Assembly: GCF_033807575.1 (NCBI RefSeq)
Contig: NC_084730.1
Location: 7,299,986 to 7,363,985, forward strand
Length of the DNA stretch: 64,000 bases
Direction of reading: 5' to 3'
Source: Cydia pomonella
Taxonomy: Eukaryota > Arthropoda > Insecta > Lepidoptera > Tortricidae
Under the pieces are notes generated by a model. That model was not told the origin of the DNA and ran no database searches. It saw only the letters and a list, made by a program, of their open reading frames with translations. Position 1 is the stretch's first letter, and every line of letters starts with the position of its first letter. A program made the position numbers and the translations under genes. This document shows positions 10,201 through 17,584 of the stretch, one piece after another.

Positions 10201-10506
10201 TAGTAAATTATTGAGCAATACACTTTGCCTCCGTCGCGACATCTAGTGTCAAGTAGCGGTACTAATAATTCCGCTATTCGATGCTAGATGTCGTGAGTAC
10301 GCGTAAAGTAGTATAGAGTGAGCACTTAATGTTTACTTATTTCTCTATATCTATCTCTCTATCTAATTATACACTACTTTACGCGTCATTTGTCTATGCT
10401 GACGGGTATTTTTTTATTTTTTTCAGCAACTCTAGAAGAAAGGATAGAATATTACAAGAAGAAAAGAAAAGTACGAAACGATGGCGATGTCAGCTCAGAT
10501 GTTTAA
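1012..10506 (+). CDS. PUS3: tRNA pseudouridine synthase 3 (PUS3/Deg1 family), 3' five exons
   Basis: PUS3 isomerises uridine 38/39 in the tRNA anticodon stem-loop to pseudouridine. Exons: 1012-1217, 2119-2266, 3928-4080, 6905-7074, 10427-10506; introns have GT-AG borders and every junction keeps the frame, giving about 251 residues before TAA at 10504-10506. Family landmarks: RFDCTQRQYKYYF (the A-R-Y-S-x-x-R-x-Y-x-Y region), the L-C-K-M-D-V-G-N-G stretch, FLWHQIRCIMGVLLLVGQG, and KNPRKPQYSMALDVPL, all typical of eukaryotic PUS3 rather than PUS1. The N-terminal part with the catalytic Asp (GRTDKG motif) is not in the window, so the gene starts upstream. The C-terminus is basic and shorter than in vertebrates. 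Introns 3 and 4 (2.8 and 3.4 kb) are mostly transposon sequence. No in-frame stop or frameshift, so it looks functional. Confidence 0.95.
1262..1615. repeat. TC/CACT-rich simple-sequence tracts in PUS3 intron
   Basis: Two blocks of CTTTCTCTC / CACACACTC low-complexity DNA alternate with a duplicated ~90-bp segment (1346-1440 and 1615-1705) that starts CTTATAGC and runs through a TAGTAGTTTTA motif into a CTATTTTYAACCCC stretch. No coding content. Confidence 0.6.
1640..1800. mobile_element. Half copy of the CGACATCTAG foldback MITE
   Basis: Shares a long stretch (ATTGAGCAATACACTTT, GTCGCGACATCTAG, AAGTAGCGG, GCTAGATGTCG) with the right half of the complete foldback element at 10056-10293 in the last intron of the same gene. 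Confidence 0.6.
2046..2118 (+). mobile_element. Terminus of TTTTCATCACACTTG repeat abutting PUS3 splice acceptor
   Basis: TTTTTCATCACACTTGTGAG and the following AAAAAACT stretch match the start of repeats at 20265 and 33175 and the reversed copy at 54995. The match runs to within roughly 20 bp of the PUS3 acceptor at 2118, so the upstream side of this 3' splice site is probably transposon-derived. Confidence 0.5.
2119..2266 (+). CDS. PUS3: PUS3 exon: FLWHQIRC motif
   Basis: Begins after TATTTCAG and ends AG|GTATGT. Encodes YTMYYLLIES-NAFLWHQIRC, then IMGVLLLVGQGKESPDVI and the ELLDIEKNPR tail. The F-x-W/Y-H-Q-x-R-C motif is the hydrophobic/Arg motif conserved near the end of the pseudouridine synthase fold. 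Phase 2 exit matches the G that opens the next exon. Confidence 0.93.
2725..2994 (-). mobile_element. tRNA-headed SINE (HaSE-like), minus orientation
   Basis: Reverse-oriented copy of the most frequent SINE here: tRNA-like head (GACGACCGGTCTGGCC, with B-box-like GGGTTCAAATCC), a middle with TCATGGGTGTTTTCTATG, an ATATATAT core, CTTATTGAGCTTACTG, and a TTTATTTATT tail. About 270 bp, close to full length. Confidence 0.8.
3006..3361. repeat. Interspersed repeat, copy 1 of 2
   Basis: Begins TGTTTGTGCACGTATAATGG and ends CGAGGTCGTTGACCTG. Matches 15350-15725 in opposite orientation over ~360 bp, including ACTGCACTTGGTTAATGTAC and CGATAGCTTATGAATTAGG. No frame or clear inverted termini, so class unknown; probably a fragment of a larger DNA element. 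Confidence 0.65.
3574..3824. mobile_element. Foldback MITE (CATGATTAAAAC family), copy 1
   Basis: Nearly palindromic: the left arm CATGATTAAAAC..GAACGCCATTTGAC and the right arm GTCAGATGGCG..GTTTTAATCATG pair over ~50 bp, and the inner parts (AAATTTGTTAA / TTAACAAATTT, GGCGCCA) also pair. A second copy is at 18343-18615. Confidence 0.8.
3928..4080 (+). CDS. PUS3: PUS3 exon: KPQYSMALDVPL segment
   Basis: TTTGCAG acceptor and AA|GTAAGT donor. Encodes KPQYSMALDVPLNLFHC, then the acidic YDLEQTHKWIYDREEL stretch typical of PUS3 after the catalytic core. The KPQYSMA signature is shared with animal PUS3. Confidence 0.93.
4100..4372 (+). mobile_element. LINE 3' end with (AATAAAG)n tail
   Basis: AT-rich non-coding stretch finishing TGCCTGAATAAAGAATAAAG, the short-tandem tail typical of LINE 3' termini. 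The 5' limit is uncertain. Confidence 0.45.
4529..4640 (+). repeat. Isolated single unit of the 102-bp minisatellite
   Basis: One diverged unit (AGAAAATGTCAAGGTCAGAC, CCTCGCACACCTCTTGTGG, GCGGCCTAAAGCGTTAACG) separated from the main array by ~235 bp of AT-rich DNA (4640-4873), suggesting an insertion split the array. Confidence 0.75.
4874..5791 (+). repeat. 102-bp minisatellite, nine units, open in one frame
   Basis: Nine consecutive units of exactly 102 bp (918 bp), each starting AAGATCGCGAAGTATTACTC. As 102 is divisible by 3, one + frame stays open and would read as a 34-residue repeat (KIAKYYSSIENVKVRQPKSH...). Unit differences are mostly amino-acid changing (S/L, A/V, L/F) and the array lies in a PUS3 intron, so I do not call a gene. 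Confidence 0.9.
5813..5917 (+). mobile_element. Left half of a SINE split by an RTE insertion
   Basis: Starts ACGACGAAGTTGGGTAGTG (degenerate tRNA-like head with an internal deletion) and runs through AGATATTTGTTCCTGA and GTGGGTGTTTTC to the ATATATA core. Continues at 6775 after the LINE. Confidence 0.6.
5926..6767 (+). pseudogene. RTE-clade LINE reverse transcriptase C-terminal part, broken
   Basis: Reads GYADNLALLGERREKV, then EATKIGLRINQAKTEY, KFRYLGCTVTDTN, RPILMYGCEAWTLTQ, HRLRWLGHLLRMGEDR and GRRP. These are palm/thumb motifs of RTE-type endonuclease-reverse transcriptases common in Lepidoptera. The catalytic F/Y-A-D-D box reads Y-A-D-N, losing the second metal-binding Asp. The frame shifts at about 6608-6623, after which YRRCDVVEADLRRL and WRSLVSEAKILFGSLSQSN follow to a stop at 6765. 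The endonuclease and fingers are missing (5' truncation). Short 3' end with TTAG-like repeats. Dead copy. Confidence 0.85.
6775..6860 (+). mobile_element. Right half of the split SINE
   Basis: TATATATTGTTGTCTGAGTA and CTCTTGAGCTTACTGTGGGG match the SINE 3' part. Together with 5813-5917 it rebuilds one SINE, with GTTATAT-type sequence on both sides of the LINE. Confidence 0.6.
6905..7074 (+). CDS. PUS3: PUS3 exon: C-terminal TMIRDALHQLE segment
   Basis: TTTACAG acceptor, T|GTAAGT donor. Encodes STMIRDALHQLEKQYEDTC and later LLQGVKPKVYKPLLERQ; the G-V-K-x-(K/R)-x-Y-K-P-L-x-(E/D)-R block matches the conserved C-terminal block of animal PUS3. It lies only about 50 bp after a SINE fragment, so a transposon sits right against the 3' splice site. 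Confidence 0.92.
7265..7620. repeat. Unclassified repeat with a short inverted duplicate
   Basis: The minus strand of 7360-7620 has an 86-codon frame with no recognisable family. Part of it (CAAGGAACAGAATCTCC and CAAAAGTGTCC) recurs inverted at 7274-7320, so this is repeat DNA rather than a gene. Confidence 0.4.
7685..7900. repeat. CAGCATTGCTMCGAGC repeat, copy 1
   Basis: Shares AGCATTGCTACGAGC, ATTATTAGGGTTGGCA, ACAACCACA-ATAAGA and GGTTTTGTAGGAAGT with 10765-10955. No coding potential; class unknown. Confidence 0.55.
8108..8693. mobile_element. Large foldback element, interrupted in its left arm
   Basis: The left arm (8108-8155 plus 8290-8375: AGACCGCGAGCCAGGA, CGCCTCCCG, AAATGATAGTTCAGCTGC, TCGTCAGCCGGTTATATCG) pairs with the right arm 8560-8693 (CGATACAACCGGCTGACG, TATCATCTGACAAAG, CGGGAGGCGAGGACTGAC, GGCCCGTGGTCTA). 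The centre (8375-8560) holds a second short inverted pair (CAGGCGTTAACGCCTG). Confidence 0.7.
8156..8278 (+). mobile_element. 123-bp retroposed insertion with 11-bp target duplication
   Basis: Flanked by the direct repeat ATCGCCTCCCG (8145-8155 and 8279-8289) and ending in an A-rich AAAACAAAAATAAA tail, as expected of a short LINE- or SINE-like insertion. The body has no recognised family. Confidence 0.65.
8940..9070. mobile_element. Palindromic Tc1/mariner-type MITE
   Basis: Arms of ~58 bp (CAGTCAGCGTCAAATACTTT / AAAGTATTTGACGCTGACTG) with a ~15-bp loop and TA at both ends. Nearly perfect hairpin. Confidence 0.85.
9075..9341 (+). mobile_element. HaSE-like SINE, full length
   Basis: Head GACGACCGGTTTGGCCTAG, B-box-like GGGTTCAAATCC, middle ATGAGCATGGATATTTG, core ATATATATCGTTGTCTAAGT and 3' TATTTTTATTTTATT tail. 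Good reference copy for the family. Confidence 0.85.
9625..9883 (-). mobile_element. HaSE-like SINE, minus copy
   Basis: Full-length reverse copy, head at 9883 (GACCAGTTTGGCC on the minus strand), tail at 9625. Confidence 0.83.
10056..10293. mobile_element. Foldback MITE (CGACATCTAG family)
   Basis: Arms of ~80 bp pair: CGACATGCGTCAAGTAGCAG.. ATGTCGCGACG..AATGCTCAACAATT with AATTATTGAGC..CGTCGCGACATCTAG..CTAGATGTCG. Lies 130 bp before the last PUS3 exon. A half copy is at 1640-1800. Confidence 0.75.
10297..10385. repeat. 14-bp inverted repeat just before the last PUS3 exon
   Basis: ACGCGTAAAGTAGT and ACTACTTTACGCGT are separated by ~60 bp of AT/TC-rich loop, ending ~40 bp before the 3' splice site. 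Confidence 0.55.
10427..10506 (+). CDS. PUS3: PUS3 terminal exon
   Basis: Acceptor TTTTTTTCAG; codes TLEERIEYYKKKRKVRNDG and DVSSDV before TAA. The L-E-x-R-I-x-x-(F/Y) start corresponds to the C-terminal helix of PUS3. Short basic tail, possibly a nuclear localisation signal (KKKRKVR). Confidence 0.92.
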
Positions 10507-10540
10507 TATAAGTTATTGTTATATGTTTAAGTACATATGT

Positions 10541-10546
10541 AATAAA
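10541..10546 (+). terminator. PUS3 polyadenylation signal
   Basis: Canonical AATAAA 35 bases after the PUS3 stop codon; the first such hexamer downstream of the stop. Confidence 0.7.
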
Positions 10547-10764
10547 TATACATTTTCAACACACTTGCGCAAAACGACGTTTTTATTCCACCGATTTTTG
10601 GCTCATAATCCTAGATATTAAACACGCGTGCTTTTTCAGCATATTATAACACTCGTGCTTTTTCATTATATTATCCGACTGAGTTAAGAAGGTAACTGAT
10701 TGCTAATTAGAGGTTAGAGGTCCACTAAAGAGGGGAGACACTAGAGCGTTCGGGCATTCTCGGC

Positions 10765-10955
10765 TCCGTTCGGCTCAGCATTGCTCCGAGCAATTATTAG
10801 GGTTGGCACAACTTCTCTATCCGTGCACAACCACACATAAGATAATGACTTGAATTTTGACAACCCTAAATGCGTAAGAGACAGCATGTTTTGTCCGTGA
10901 ATCTCTGCCAAACTTCGGTTTTGTAGGAAGTGTCATTTCTGTATGGTGTTTATAA
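10765..10955. repeat. CAGCATTGCTMCGAGC repeat, copy 2
   Basis: Second copy of the 7685-7900 repeat; shares CAGCATTGCTCCGAGCAATT, TTAGGGTTGGCA and CGGTTTTGTAGGAAGTG. Confidence 0.55.
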
Positions 10956-11007
10956 ACTGTAGAAGCCTAACACATGGCACGTTTCTTGCTCTCAGTCTCA
11001 TCAGTGG

Positions 11008-11235
11008 GTCTGGCCAGTTGAACTATTTGACAGATGGCGCCAGCATAGGTTTTACCTGTCAATCCTAGAAAAAATAGTGTTTAAGCATCAATTACATCCA
11101 CACTTCCCGATATCAAGCCCAAAATCAGGCCCGAAGTCGGGCCTGATAATCGTTTTCCGTTTCACGGAATATCAACACATCGTGAACAATATTTGGAATG
11201 TAAAAAATACTTTGTCTGCATTCAGTAAGAACCAG
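11008..11235. repeat. Fragments of two MITE families
   Basis: 11020-11065 (CAGATGGCGCCAGCATAGG, CCTGTCAATCCTAG) matches an arm of 55619-55829. 11085-11235 (CAATTACATCCACAC, GGGCCTGATAATCG, ATATCAACACATCGTGAACA) matches the left half of 63309-63592. Confidence 0.6.
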
Positions 11236-11289
11236 GAAAATATACTCATCCCTTTCTTTTGGGGGCTAGTACTAGCGTAAGACAAAAAC

Positions 11290-12880
11290 GATATGATTTT
11301 TTTTGTCTATGTTTGAAATAAGACTGTCCTGGTCCAAAATATAACACTCTTATTAAGTAATTTATTTATCGGTGCCTCCCAATCTATAATTTAATTTACA
11401 TATAATTTGATAATTAGTTCTATTACTAGACATTAATGAAATGCAGCAATTAAGGTTACACTGGCATCAATGATTCGATGAAATCAATTCCAGCACGCGC
11501 CGCAATCACGAACGAATTTATACATTAAATCATTAAAATACCAAATTCCTTATCGATGCAAACTTGCAAAGTATTCGCGCGTAGACATGCACGCAAACTT
11601 TGAATTCTACAGTAATTTTAACATAGGAATAAATAATTAATTAATGATTATAATACTAAATGAATGCTACAGTCCTACAGTAAAAGATTATTCGATTCAT
11701 GCAATCGACCTCTAAAGCGTGGTTTGAATTTGTATCCGTAATTGTTCAAGTAATTATTATGGCATTGTAGGTGCATTGAACACTATCGGTAGTTACGAAC
11801 CGGGTTTCGCTATCCCGCGAGTTGAGAATAAACAGTATTAGAAGGCCGCTTCGCGCGGACAGCGGTCTGTATCGCGTACAACCAAGCGAAACTAAATTTA
11901 TAAGTAAAATAAATATACAATCTATACGATTTCTAGATTAATATGCTTAATATCTAAGCCTTTATAGTAAAAAAAAATCCAAAAAAAAGTGATATTAACC
12001 GTCTAAATTGACAAGACACGTGTCATGCATTGTTTGCACGCTAGCTGTCTTTTTCAATAAAGTCGGATAATAATTTGACAGTTCAATGAAAACATTAACA
12101 CAACTTTTTTTGTATTTGTACTATATCCGCTTTAGTTATATTGCAGTTGATATTTTGTAGTTTTTGTTACAAAGTTTTGAAACGGTGATAACGGGATTGC
12201 AATGTAGTGTTGCAAAAGGATATAGGTGTGTAAAGTTGGTTTTTACTCGTTTTATTAAGCCATGTTTATTTATTATGTTATGCTCTAGTATTTTCGTGTA
12301 TTTTGCTTAATTTTTGGGTTTATTTTCATGTTTTAAAGTCGTAAATTTGTTGTAATTACGTTGTTGATGTTTATAAACCATTCGTTAACCGTTAATGTTT
12401 ATTAATTGCAAAAGGCAAAGTAATTATCTGTTATTTTTATTATTATTTTCCTATTCTTTAACACTGGTGGCGTGAAACGGATATTTAGCAAGAATTCAAG
12501 CTAAATATGCAATTAATAGGTAAAAATGCATGTGTGATATAATCCATTTCCATAGTTTAATTTCATAAGTAAAAATCACGGTTACCGAAGACAATACTCT
12601 TACTTTAAAAGTCAATGAAATATTTTAATTTTCTTTAGTAAATTGACATCCTTCTAATTTCAACCTACATAGCTGGTGCTGGAATAAGTCAAATCGCTGC
12701 ATATTTTCCTTCAGACACCTTAGAATTTTATCAGAATTTTATCATTAAGCAAGGAGTTTCCCCAACTTGGATCTGATTCTGATTGGAGGCCATACTGGGA
12801 ATATTCCGTCTTTCTCATAAACAGTCAAAACCATTAATAATGACTTTAATGACAAACCGGGTACAACAATGAGATAAAGA
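11290..12880. other. Intergenic stretch without recognisable genes
   Basis: AT-rich, with no inverted termini, tandem repeat or frame worth calling. A slightly GC-richer patch at 11810-11885 (CGCTTCGCGCGGACAGCGG) has no coding support. Could hold regulatory DNA downstream of PUS3. Confidence 0.4.
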
Positions 12881-12893
12881 GGACCTGTCTTGG

Positions 12894-13719
12894 CTGTCCT
12901 CAGGCCGTCTTAAACTATGCTGAGGCCCTTAGGTACATATGAATTTGGGGCCCTTTTGGAAAGTAAAGAAAGCGAATTAAACTATCATTTTTCTAGTATG
13001 ATCTTCTATTTAGGTTTAAAGAACTTTATTTCTCAAAGAATTAGCAACAAAAAAGCAGTTTACATTAATACGTAGAGATACTATTATCTATAAAATAAAA
13101 AAATAAAGGGACATTTTTACACAAATTGATTATGTCCCATGGTAAGCTCAAGAAGGCTTGTATTGTGCAAAATAAATAAAATAAAATCTTCTATTTATTA
13201 TGGGCAGACACAGAAGTTCTTGTGGCAAAAATGAGTGCTGGAGAAAATGAAACATTGACAAATAATAAGATTGATAAGTCAGTCATGGATTAATAATTAA
13301 AATATGTAAATTCTACTTGCTTTAATTTACCGGGATATTTCAAGACTGCAAATCAATTACAATTTTGACCATAATTTCTTTATTACATATATTAAGTATT
13401 TAAATATAAAAATATAACTGTAAAATAGTGTCCAAAAATAAGAAAACTACCAATGGGTGTATCAAAGCAGATATCGAACGTGTTGTGTATTTGGCAGTAG
13501 CTATCTTTTTATACAATGTTAAAAATATCTATAATGCTAAGGTAACATTGATAATAGGCATGTCGATATTTGATTTTGTCAGTCACTTTATTTTGCCTCA
13601 AAAACTTATGATTAATTATGGGTAATCAAATATACTGTTACTGTCTGTCATTCAGGGCCCCCTGAGGATTAGGGCCCTGGGCACAGGCCCCGTTTACTCT
13701 TATGGTAAAGACGGTATTG
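12894..13719. mobile_element. hAT-like element with GGCCGTCTT / AAGACGGT ends
   Basis: The ends resemble hAT-type CCGTCTTTACC termini and carry GC-rich GAGGCCCTTAG / AGGGCCCTGGGC blocks inside. The 10-bp direct repeat CCTGTCTTGG occurs at 12884-12893 and 13720-13729. The interior is AT-rich without transposase; a SINE 3' fragment lies at 13095-13170. Confidence 0.6.
13095..13170 (-). mobile_element. SINE 3' fragment
   Basis: ACACAAATTGATTATGTCCC and GGTAAGCTCAAGAAGGCTTG are the reversed 3' part of the HaSE-like SINE. Confidence 0.65.
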
Positions 13720-14015
13720 CCTGTCTTGGTACAATAAAAGTATTTAATCTCGGTAATAGCGACTACCGGTTATAACAACCATAATTTCCATAATCAATTG
13801 GTCACATTGATGTTGTTATAAATAGATTTCACTGTAGTTTTTACTTCACATCAAGTTATGCTTAAAAATAATAATCAGGAAAAACACATCAGTACTACAG
13901 TTTCGTGTTACAGGATATTATATTCTGTTATTTTTGTCCCCATACCATTCTATTAATATTTTATTATGTCATTGAGAAGGAAGAAAATAAAAGGATATTT
14001 AATAAAAAAAAAGGA

Positions 14016-14212
14016 TTTTTAGGGTTCCGTACCGAAAAGGTAAAATGGGACCCTATTACTAAGACTCTGCTGTCCGTCCCTCTGTCACCAGGCTGTATCT
14101 CATGAACCATGATAGCTAGACAGTTGAAATTTTCACAGATGATGTATTTCTAACAAATACTAAAAAGTACGGAACCCTCGGTGGGCGAGTCCGACTCGCA
14201 CTTGTGCGGTTT
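14016..14212 (+). repeat. TTAGGGTTCCGTA...GACTCGCACTTG repeat, copy 1
   Basis: From TTAGGGTTCCGTACCGAAAA through CACCAGGCTGTATCTCATGA and AGACAGTTGAAATTTTCACA to GGGCGAGTCCGACTCGCAC. A repeat I recognise as very common in Lepidoptera; GGTTCCGTAC and GTACGGAACC are inverted near the two ends. Internally deleted copy. Confidence 0.75.
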
Positions 14213-14230
14213 ATTTATTTATTTATCATT

Positions 14231-14352
14231 AAAGGGTATTTATATATTATATATATCGTTGTCTAGGTACCTACAACACAAGCCTTATTGAGCTTACTGT
14301 GGTACTTAGTCAATTTGTGTAATAATGTCCTATAATATTTATTTATTTATAA
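14231..14352 (+). mobile_element. SINE 3' half
   Basis: Starts in the ATATATAT core, then CGTTGTCTAGGTACC and CTTATTGAGCTTACTG to the TTTATTTAT tail. Confidence 0.75.
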
Positions 14353-14447
14353 ACTATTACTTTGAAACAAAGTTCAAACTCGGGTGGGAAATATAAATAA
14401 ATAAATAAAAAGAATGAGTTTATTTCTAACATCAAGTTTATCCGATG

Positions 14448-14580
14448 ACACAGGAGGAGGCCATAGGAACTCTGTAATAAAACAATGTAACCTAGTTGTG
14501 TTTGGGTTTCTTAGAATTGTCCAGATGAGAAATTATTTGTTGTCTGTTCAAAGAAAAGTAGTGTAATAATATAAAAAACT
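14448..14580 (+). repeat. GACAGGAGGTGGCCATAGGAAC repeat, fragment
   Basis: AGGCCATAGGAACTCTGT, AATAAAACAATGTAACCTAG and TAGAATTGTC match the fuller repeat at 39895-40210. Confidence 0.65.
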
Positions 14581-14610
14581 TGACGAAATTTTACTAATTT
14601 GAAATTTGAT

Positions 14611-14860
14611 TTGGTCTGGCCTAGTGACCCTGTCTATGAAGCCGATAAATCAGATCAAAGGGTAAAACGGGGCCCTATTACTAAGACTCCGCTCTCCTTC
14701 CGTCCGTCCGTCTGTCACCAGGCTGTATCTCGTGAACCGTGATAGCTAGACAGTTGAAATTTTCACAGTTGATGTATTTCTGTTGCCGCTATAACAACAA
14801 ATACTAAAAAGTACGGAACCTTCGGTGGGCGAGTCCGACTCGCACTTGTCCGGTTTTTTT
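14611..14860 (+). repeat. SINE head fragment joined to TTAGGGTTCCGTA-family copy 2
   Basis: 14611-14646 is SINE head sequence (GGTCTGGCCTAGTGACCCTG). From 14654 a 5'-truncated copy of the 14016 repeat follows, with CACCAGGCTGTATCTCGTGA and GAGTCCGACTCGCACTTG. Confidence 0.65.
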
Positions 14861-14865
14861 ATTCT

Positions 14866-15340
14866 TAAAAGTTAGCACAGGATATCAGCTAAAAGGTGAC
14901 ATTAAAATGATAGCCCTAGTTAAAACATTCCACAAGTTACACGAGTCCAAACAAGACCAGTACCCCTAGTGTAAATATTTTCGACAGCGAAACGTGACGT
15001 ACGCGTTTGCGTTAAGTGTTATTTTGTATGAGATTTTTGACTTTCCAAAACGTCCCGCTTGGCGCGCTGTTCAAAAACCCATACAAAATGAGACTTAACG
15101 CAAACGCGTACGTCACGTTTCGCTGTCGAAAATATTTACACTAGGGGTACTGTAATGTACGTCGAACTAAGTTGCTTTAGTTCCAAATGATAATTCGGGC
15201 GGCGGGCAATTATTCTTTAGAACTAAGCTTATGCTCATTACAGAAGGTCTTGTTTGGACTCGTGTAACTTATGAAATGTTCTAACTAGGGCTATCATTTT
15301 GATGTCATCTTTAAGCTGATGTCCTGTACTGTCTTTTAAG
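14866..15340. mobile_element. Foldback MITE interrupted by a second MITE
   Basis: Arms 14866-14957 (ACAGGATATCAGCT, AATGATAGCCCTAG, ACACGAGTCCAAACAAGACC) and 15245-15340 (GGTCTTGTTTGGACTCGTGT, CTAGGGCTATCATTTTGATG, AGCTGATGTCCTGT) are inverted copies. 14961-15149 is a separate inserted palindrome. Confidence 0.8.
14961..15149. mobile_element. TACCCCTAGTG palindromic MITE, copy 1
   Basis: Arms of ~75 bp: TACCCCTAGTGTAAATATTT, CGACAGCGAAACGTGACGTA, CGCGTTTGCGTTAAG pair with their reverse complement. Terminal TA. Inserted in the MITE above. Second family copy at 32095-32273. Confidence 0.85.
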
Positions 15341-15349
15341 AATAAAAAA

Positions 15350-15725
15350 AGTGCAGGTCAACGACCTCGTTTTCGAATAAAAAAGATAAAATGTGAAAAA
15401 AAAAGTAAATTTTTGAAGACAATTTTTATCTTCGTTATTAATTCTTGAGTATTTGTGGAAAATTCTCTGTAACATTTATGCTTGAAATGTATGCCCTAAT
15501 TCATAAGCTATCGAATGATTATTATTTTTTAAATTTGCGATAGGTAAATGGACAGATAATGGTACATGGGTACATTAACCAAGTGCAGTCGTGTTTGGCG
15601 CCATAAAACTTTAAAGGGGTGCATTTTTAAAATAGTTGAGGAACAACATCGGTATGGGGCGTGATTTGTTGATAAAATTCATCTTACTATACGTGGCTCC
15701 ACTACACGTGCACAAACACATTGTA
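15350..15725. repeat. Interspersed repeat, copy 2 (inverse of 3006-3361)
   Basis: Reverse-oriented copy of the first repeat: GGTCAACGACCTCG, CATAAGCTATCGAATGAT, GTACATTAACCAAGTGCAGT, CACGTGCACAAACACA. Confidence 0.65.
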
Positions 15726-15782
15726 TATTGTATAGCAACTATATACATACACGCAATATTTCAGATTGACTATAATTTATGA

Positions 15783-15855
15783 CAAACAAGCATACGGCCC
15801 GCCTGATGGTAAGCAGTTCCCGCAGCCTATGGACGCCTGCAACTCCAGAGGTTTG
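15783..15855 (-). mobile_element. LINE 3' terminal fragment
   Basis: AAGCATACGGCCCGCCTGAT, GGTAAGCAG and CCTATGGACGCCTGCAACTC are the reversed 3' end of a CR1/Jockey-like LINE found elsewhere here joined to its 3'UTR (45050-45402). Confidence 0.7.
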
Positions 15856-15877
15856 TTTTAATGCATATCCCGTACAT

Positions 15878-16035
15878 AGTCAAACCAAGATAAGTTGGCA
15901 CCTATTTTGATAGCGCAAACGGTGCAAGTGTCAAGTAAACGTCATAATTTCATAGAAGTTTAACGTTTATAATAACACGTGCACCCTCTGGGCTATCAAA
16001 ATTGATAGCCCAGAGGGTGCACGTGTTATTCACGC
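15878..16035. mobile_element. AGTCARACCAAG foldback MITE with a perfect 29-bp hairpin
   Basis: Left end AGTCAAACCAAGATAAGTTG matches the family at 23852, 28500 and 31555. The right half is rearranged: 15971-15999 and 16002-16030 are perfect 29-bp inverted copies (ending TGGGCTATCAA) separated by two bases. Confidence 0.75.
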
Positions 16036-16208
16036 TGCCAAAACATTTGAATCTCAAAACAAACCTGATCGAAATAAAAATGTGTCAACTATAGCCTATT
16101 ATTAATTTATTACACTCAGAGACAAGTTACACTTAACTCTCTTTTTCTTTGTTTCAGATCATGCTGCATCGATATATAACTCTTTAAACGAATTATATAT
16201 ATTTGTAG

Positions 16209-16349
16209 GTCTACTGTGAACGTAAAAAGTTAAAAATCCAGTGATTTTACTAAAATACTATGTGAACGCTTTATATCTAGGTATTAGGCCAGTATTAGTT
16301 CGTAAAATGGTGCTCAATGGTGGTTGTGAGATGGAGATACAAATATTTG
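16209..16349 (+). other. Candidate 5' exon (MVLNGGCEMEIQIF start)
   Basis: TTTGTAG acceptor at 16206-16208 and a strong GTAAGT donor at 16350. An ATG in good context (AAAATGG, 16307) opens 14 codons before the donor. No family match, and its exit phase does not fit the exon at 54329. It may be a 5'UTR exon, a repeat, or chance. Confidence 0.25.
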
Positions 16350-16439
16350 GTAAGTTTCGTTATTTTATTGGCTATGCGCATGATTTGTGCCGCCCTAGTG
16401 GCTACGGGACATATTATTTACTTGATAGTTCATATTTTA

Positions 16440-16745
16440 GCGTACAGCTTCATTTCTACCGGGCGCTCAGGCTCGCGCGGCAGCCTCGGTGGCTCGCGAG
16501 CTTGGTCTACATACATACACTTGGCTCTCAAGCCGAAACCACCGTCCACATCGTACACACAGCGCACACTGGTGCCTAGCCTTTGAGCGTGTCCTGTTTA
16601 CCGACAATCGATGGCTCGATCCCGAAACGCGCCCGGCCGAGCCAACGCGCGCCCGAGCGGCCCCGAGGCTCGTCCACACCGATCGAGCATGTGGCTCGCG
16701 AGGATGCCGCGCGAGCCCGTGCGCGCGGTGGAGACGCGGCTACAT
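16440..16745. promoter_or_regulatory. GC-rich, CpG-rich island, possible promoter or first exon
   Basis: About 300 bp of GC-rich, CpG-dense DNA (GGGCGCTCAGGCTCGCGCGG, CGCGCCCGGCCGAGCC, GTGCGCGCGGTGGAGACGCG) in AT-rich surroundings, not matching any repeat family here. Frames through it lack recognisable domains. Consistent with a promoter/5'UTR of a + strand gene. Confidence 0.3.
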
Positions 16746-16879
16746 CTCTTAGCTAGTTCAATTTAAAAAAAAAACACGTCGGGTTTTAATTATTTGTTAT
16801 TTGGCAAAAAATGGTTTCTAATTCTCTTATATTATTGTCAGCAAATTCTATAAGTATTTATGTATATGGATTTTGCTGG

Positions 16880-17115
16880 GCACATGCCTTCACTCATGCG
16901 CGAGAGGGTTTGGGCTATACTTCCCACGCTGGCCAAATGCGGGTTGGGGACTTCACATACACCTTTGAATTTCTTCGCGGATGTGTGCAGGTTTCCTCAC
17001 GATGTTTTCCTTCACCGAAAAGCTAGTGGCGAATATCAAATGATATTCCGTACATAAGTTCCGAAAAACTAATTGATACGAGCCAGGAACCCTCGGTCTC
17101 CGGATTGAAAGTCGG
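16880..17115 (-). mobile_element. Second tRNA-headed SINE family, minus copy
   Basis: TTTGGGCTATACTTCCCACG, GGGGACTTCACATACACC, TTTCCTCACGATGTTTTCC, TTCACCGAAAAGCTAGTGG, GTACATAAGTTCCGAAAAAC, then the reversed tRNA-like head (CTCCGGATTGAAAGTCGGAC). The + oriented head is seen at 57839. Confidence 0.75.
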
Positions 17116-17177
17116 ACGTCTATATTTATTTATTTTATTTTTATATCTATTTGATTTTTATATTTTATCTCTCGCAG

Positions 17178-17239
17178 ATCATGATGCCAGCATATAGCGA
17201 AGGTGGAGCAGGCACAAACTACACTTAATGGTTTTCATG
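17178..17239 (+). other. Candidate short non-coding exon
   Basis: CTCGCAG acceptor, 62 bases, CATG|GTGAGT donor. Holds a 15-codon ATG frame (MMPAYSEGGAGTNYT, stop), so at most a uORF. Position between the GC island and the candidate coding exon at 18966 suggests 5'UTR. Confidence 0.25.
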
Positions 17240-17385
17240 GTGAGTTCCATTATCCGTATTTGTCTAGTTTTTAGGAATAAGGAACCACTTACTATTAGAA
17301 GTATTAGAACAAATTAAATTATTTTTCAGAAAATATTTTAATTTGTTTTTATTTCAAGTAGAAACACTACTATATACATTATAAA

Positions 17386-17500
17386 CTTCACTCACTCACT
17401 TCACTTTCACTCACTCATTCACTTCACTCATTCACTTATTAACTCACTCACTCATTCACTTCACTCACTCACCCACTCTTCTTACACTCACTCCCTCCTT
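17386..17500. repeat. (CACT/CATT)n degenerate microsatellite
   Basis: Repeated CACTCACT / CACTTCACT / CATTCACTT motifs for ~115 bp. Confidence 0.8.
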
Positions 17501-17584
17501 TACTTTTTCTTAGTATATGACATTTATTAAGGTTTATAAGGTACCACTTGCTTTCCTGATCAGACTGTTGGGGACAAAGGCCTT

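Noticed and set aside
16241..16586. 112- and 89-codon frames across the GC-rich island
   Set aside because: They read through a strong donor at 16350 and then through CpG-rich DNA open in several frames; no domain.
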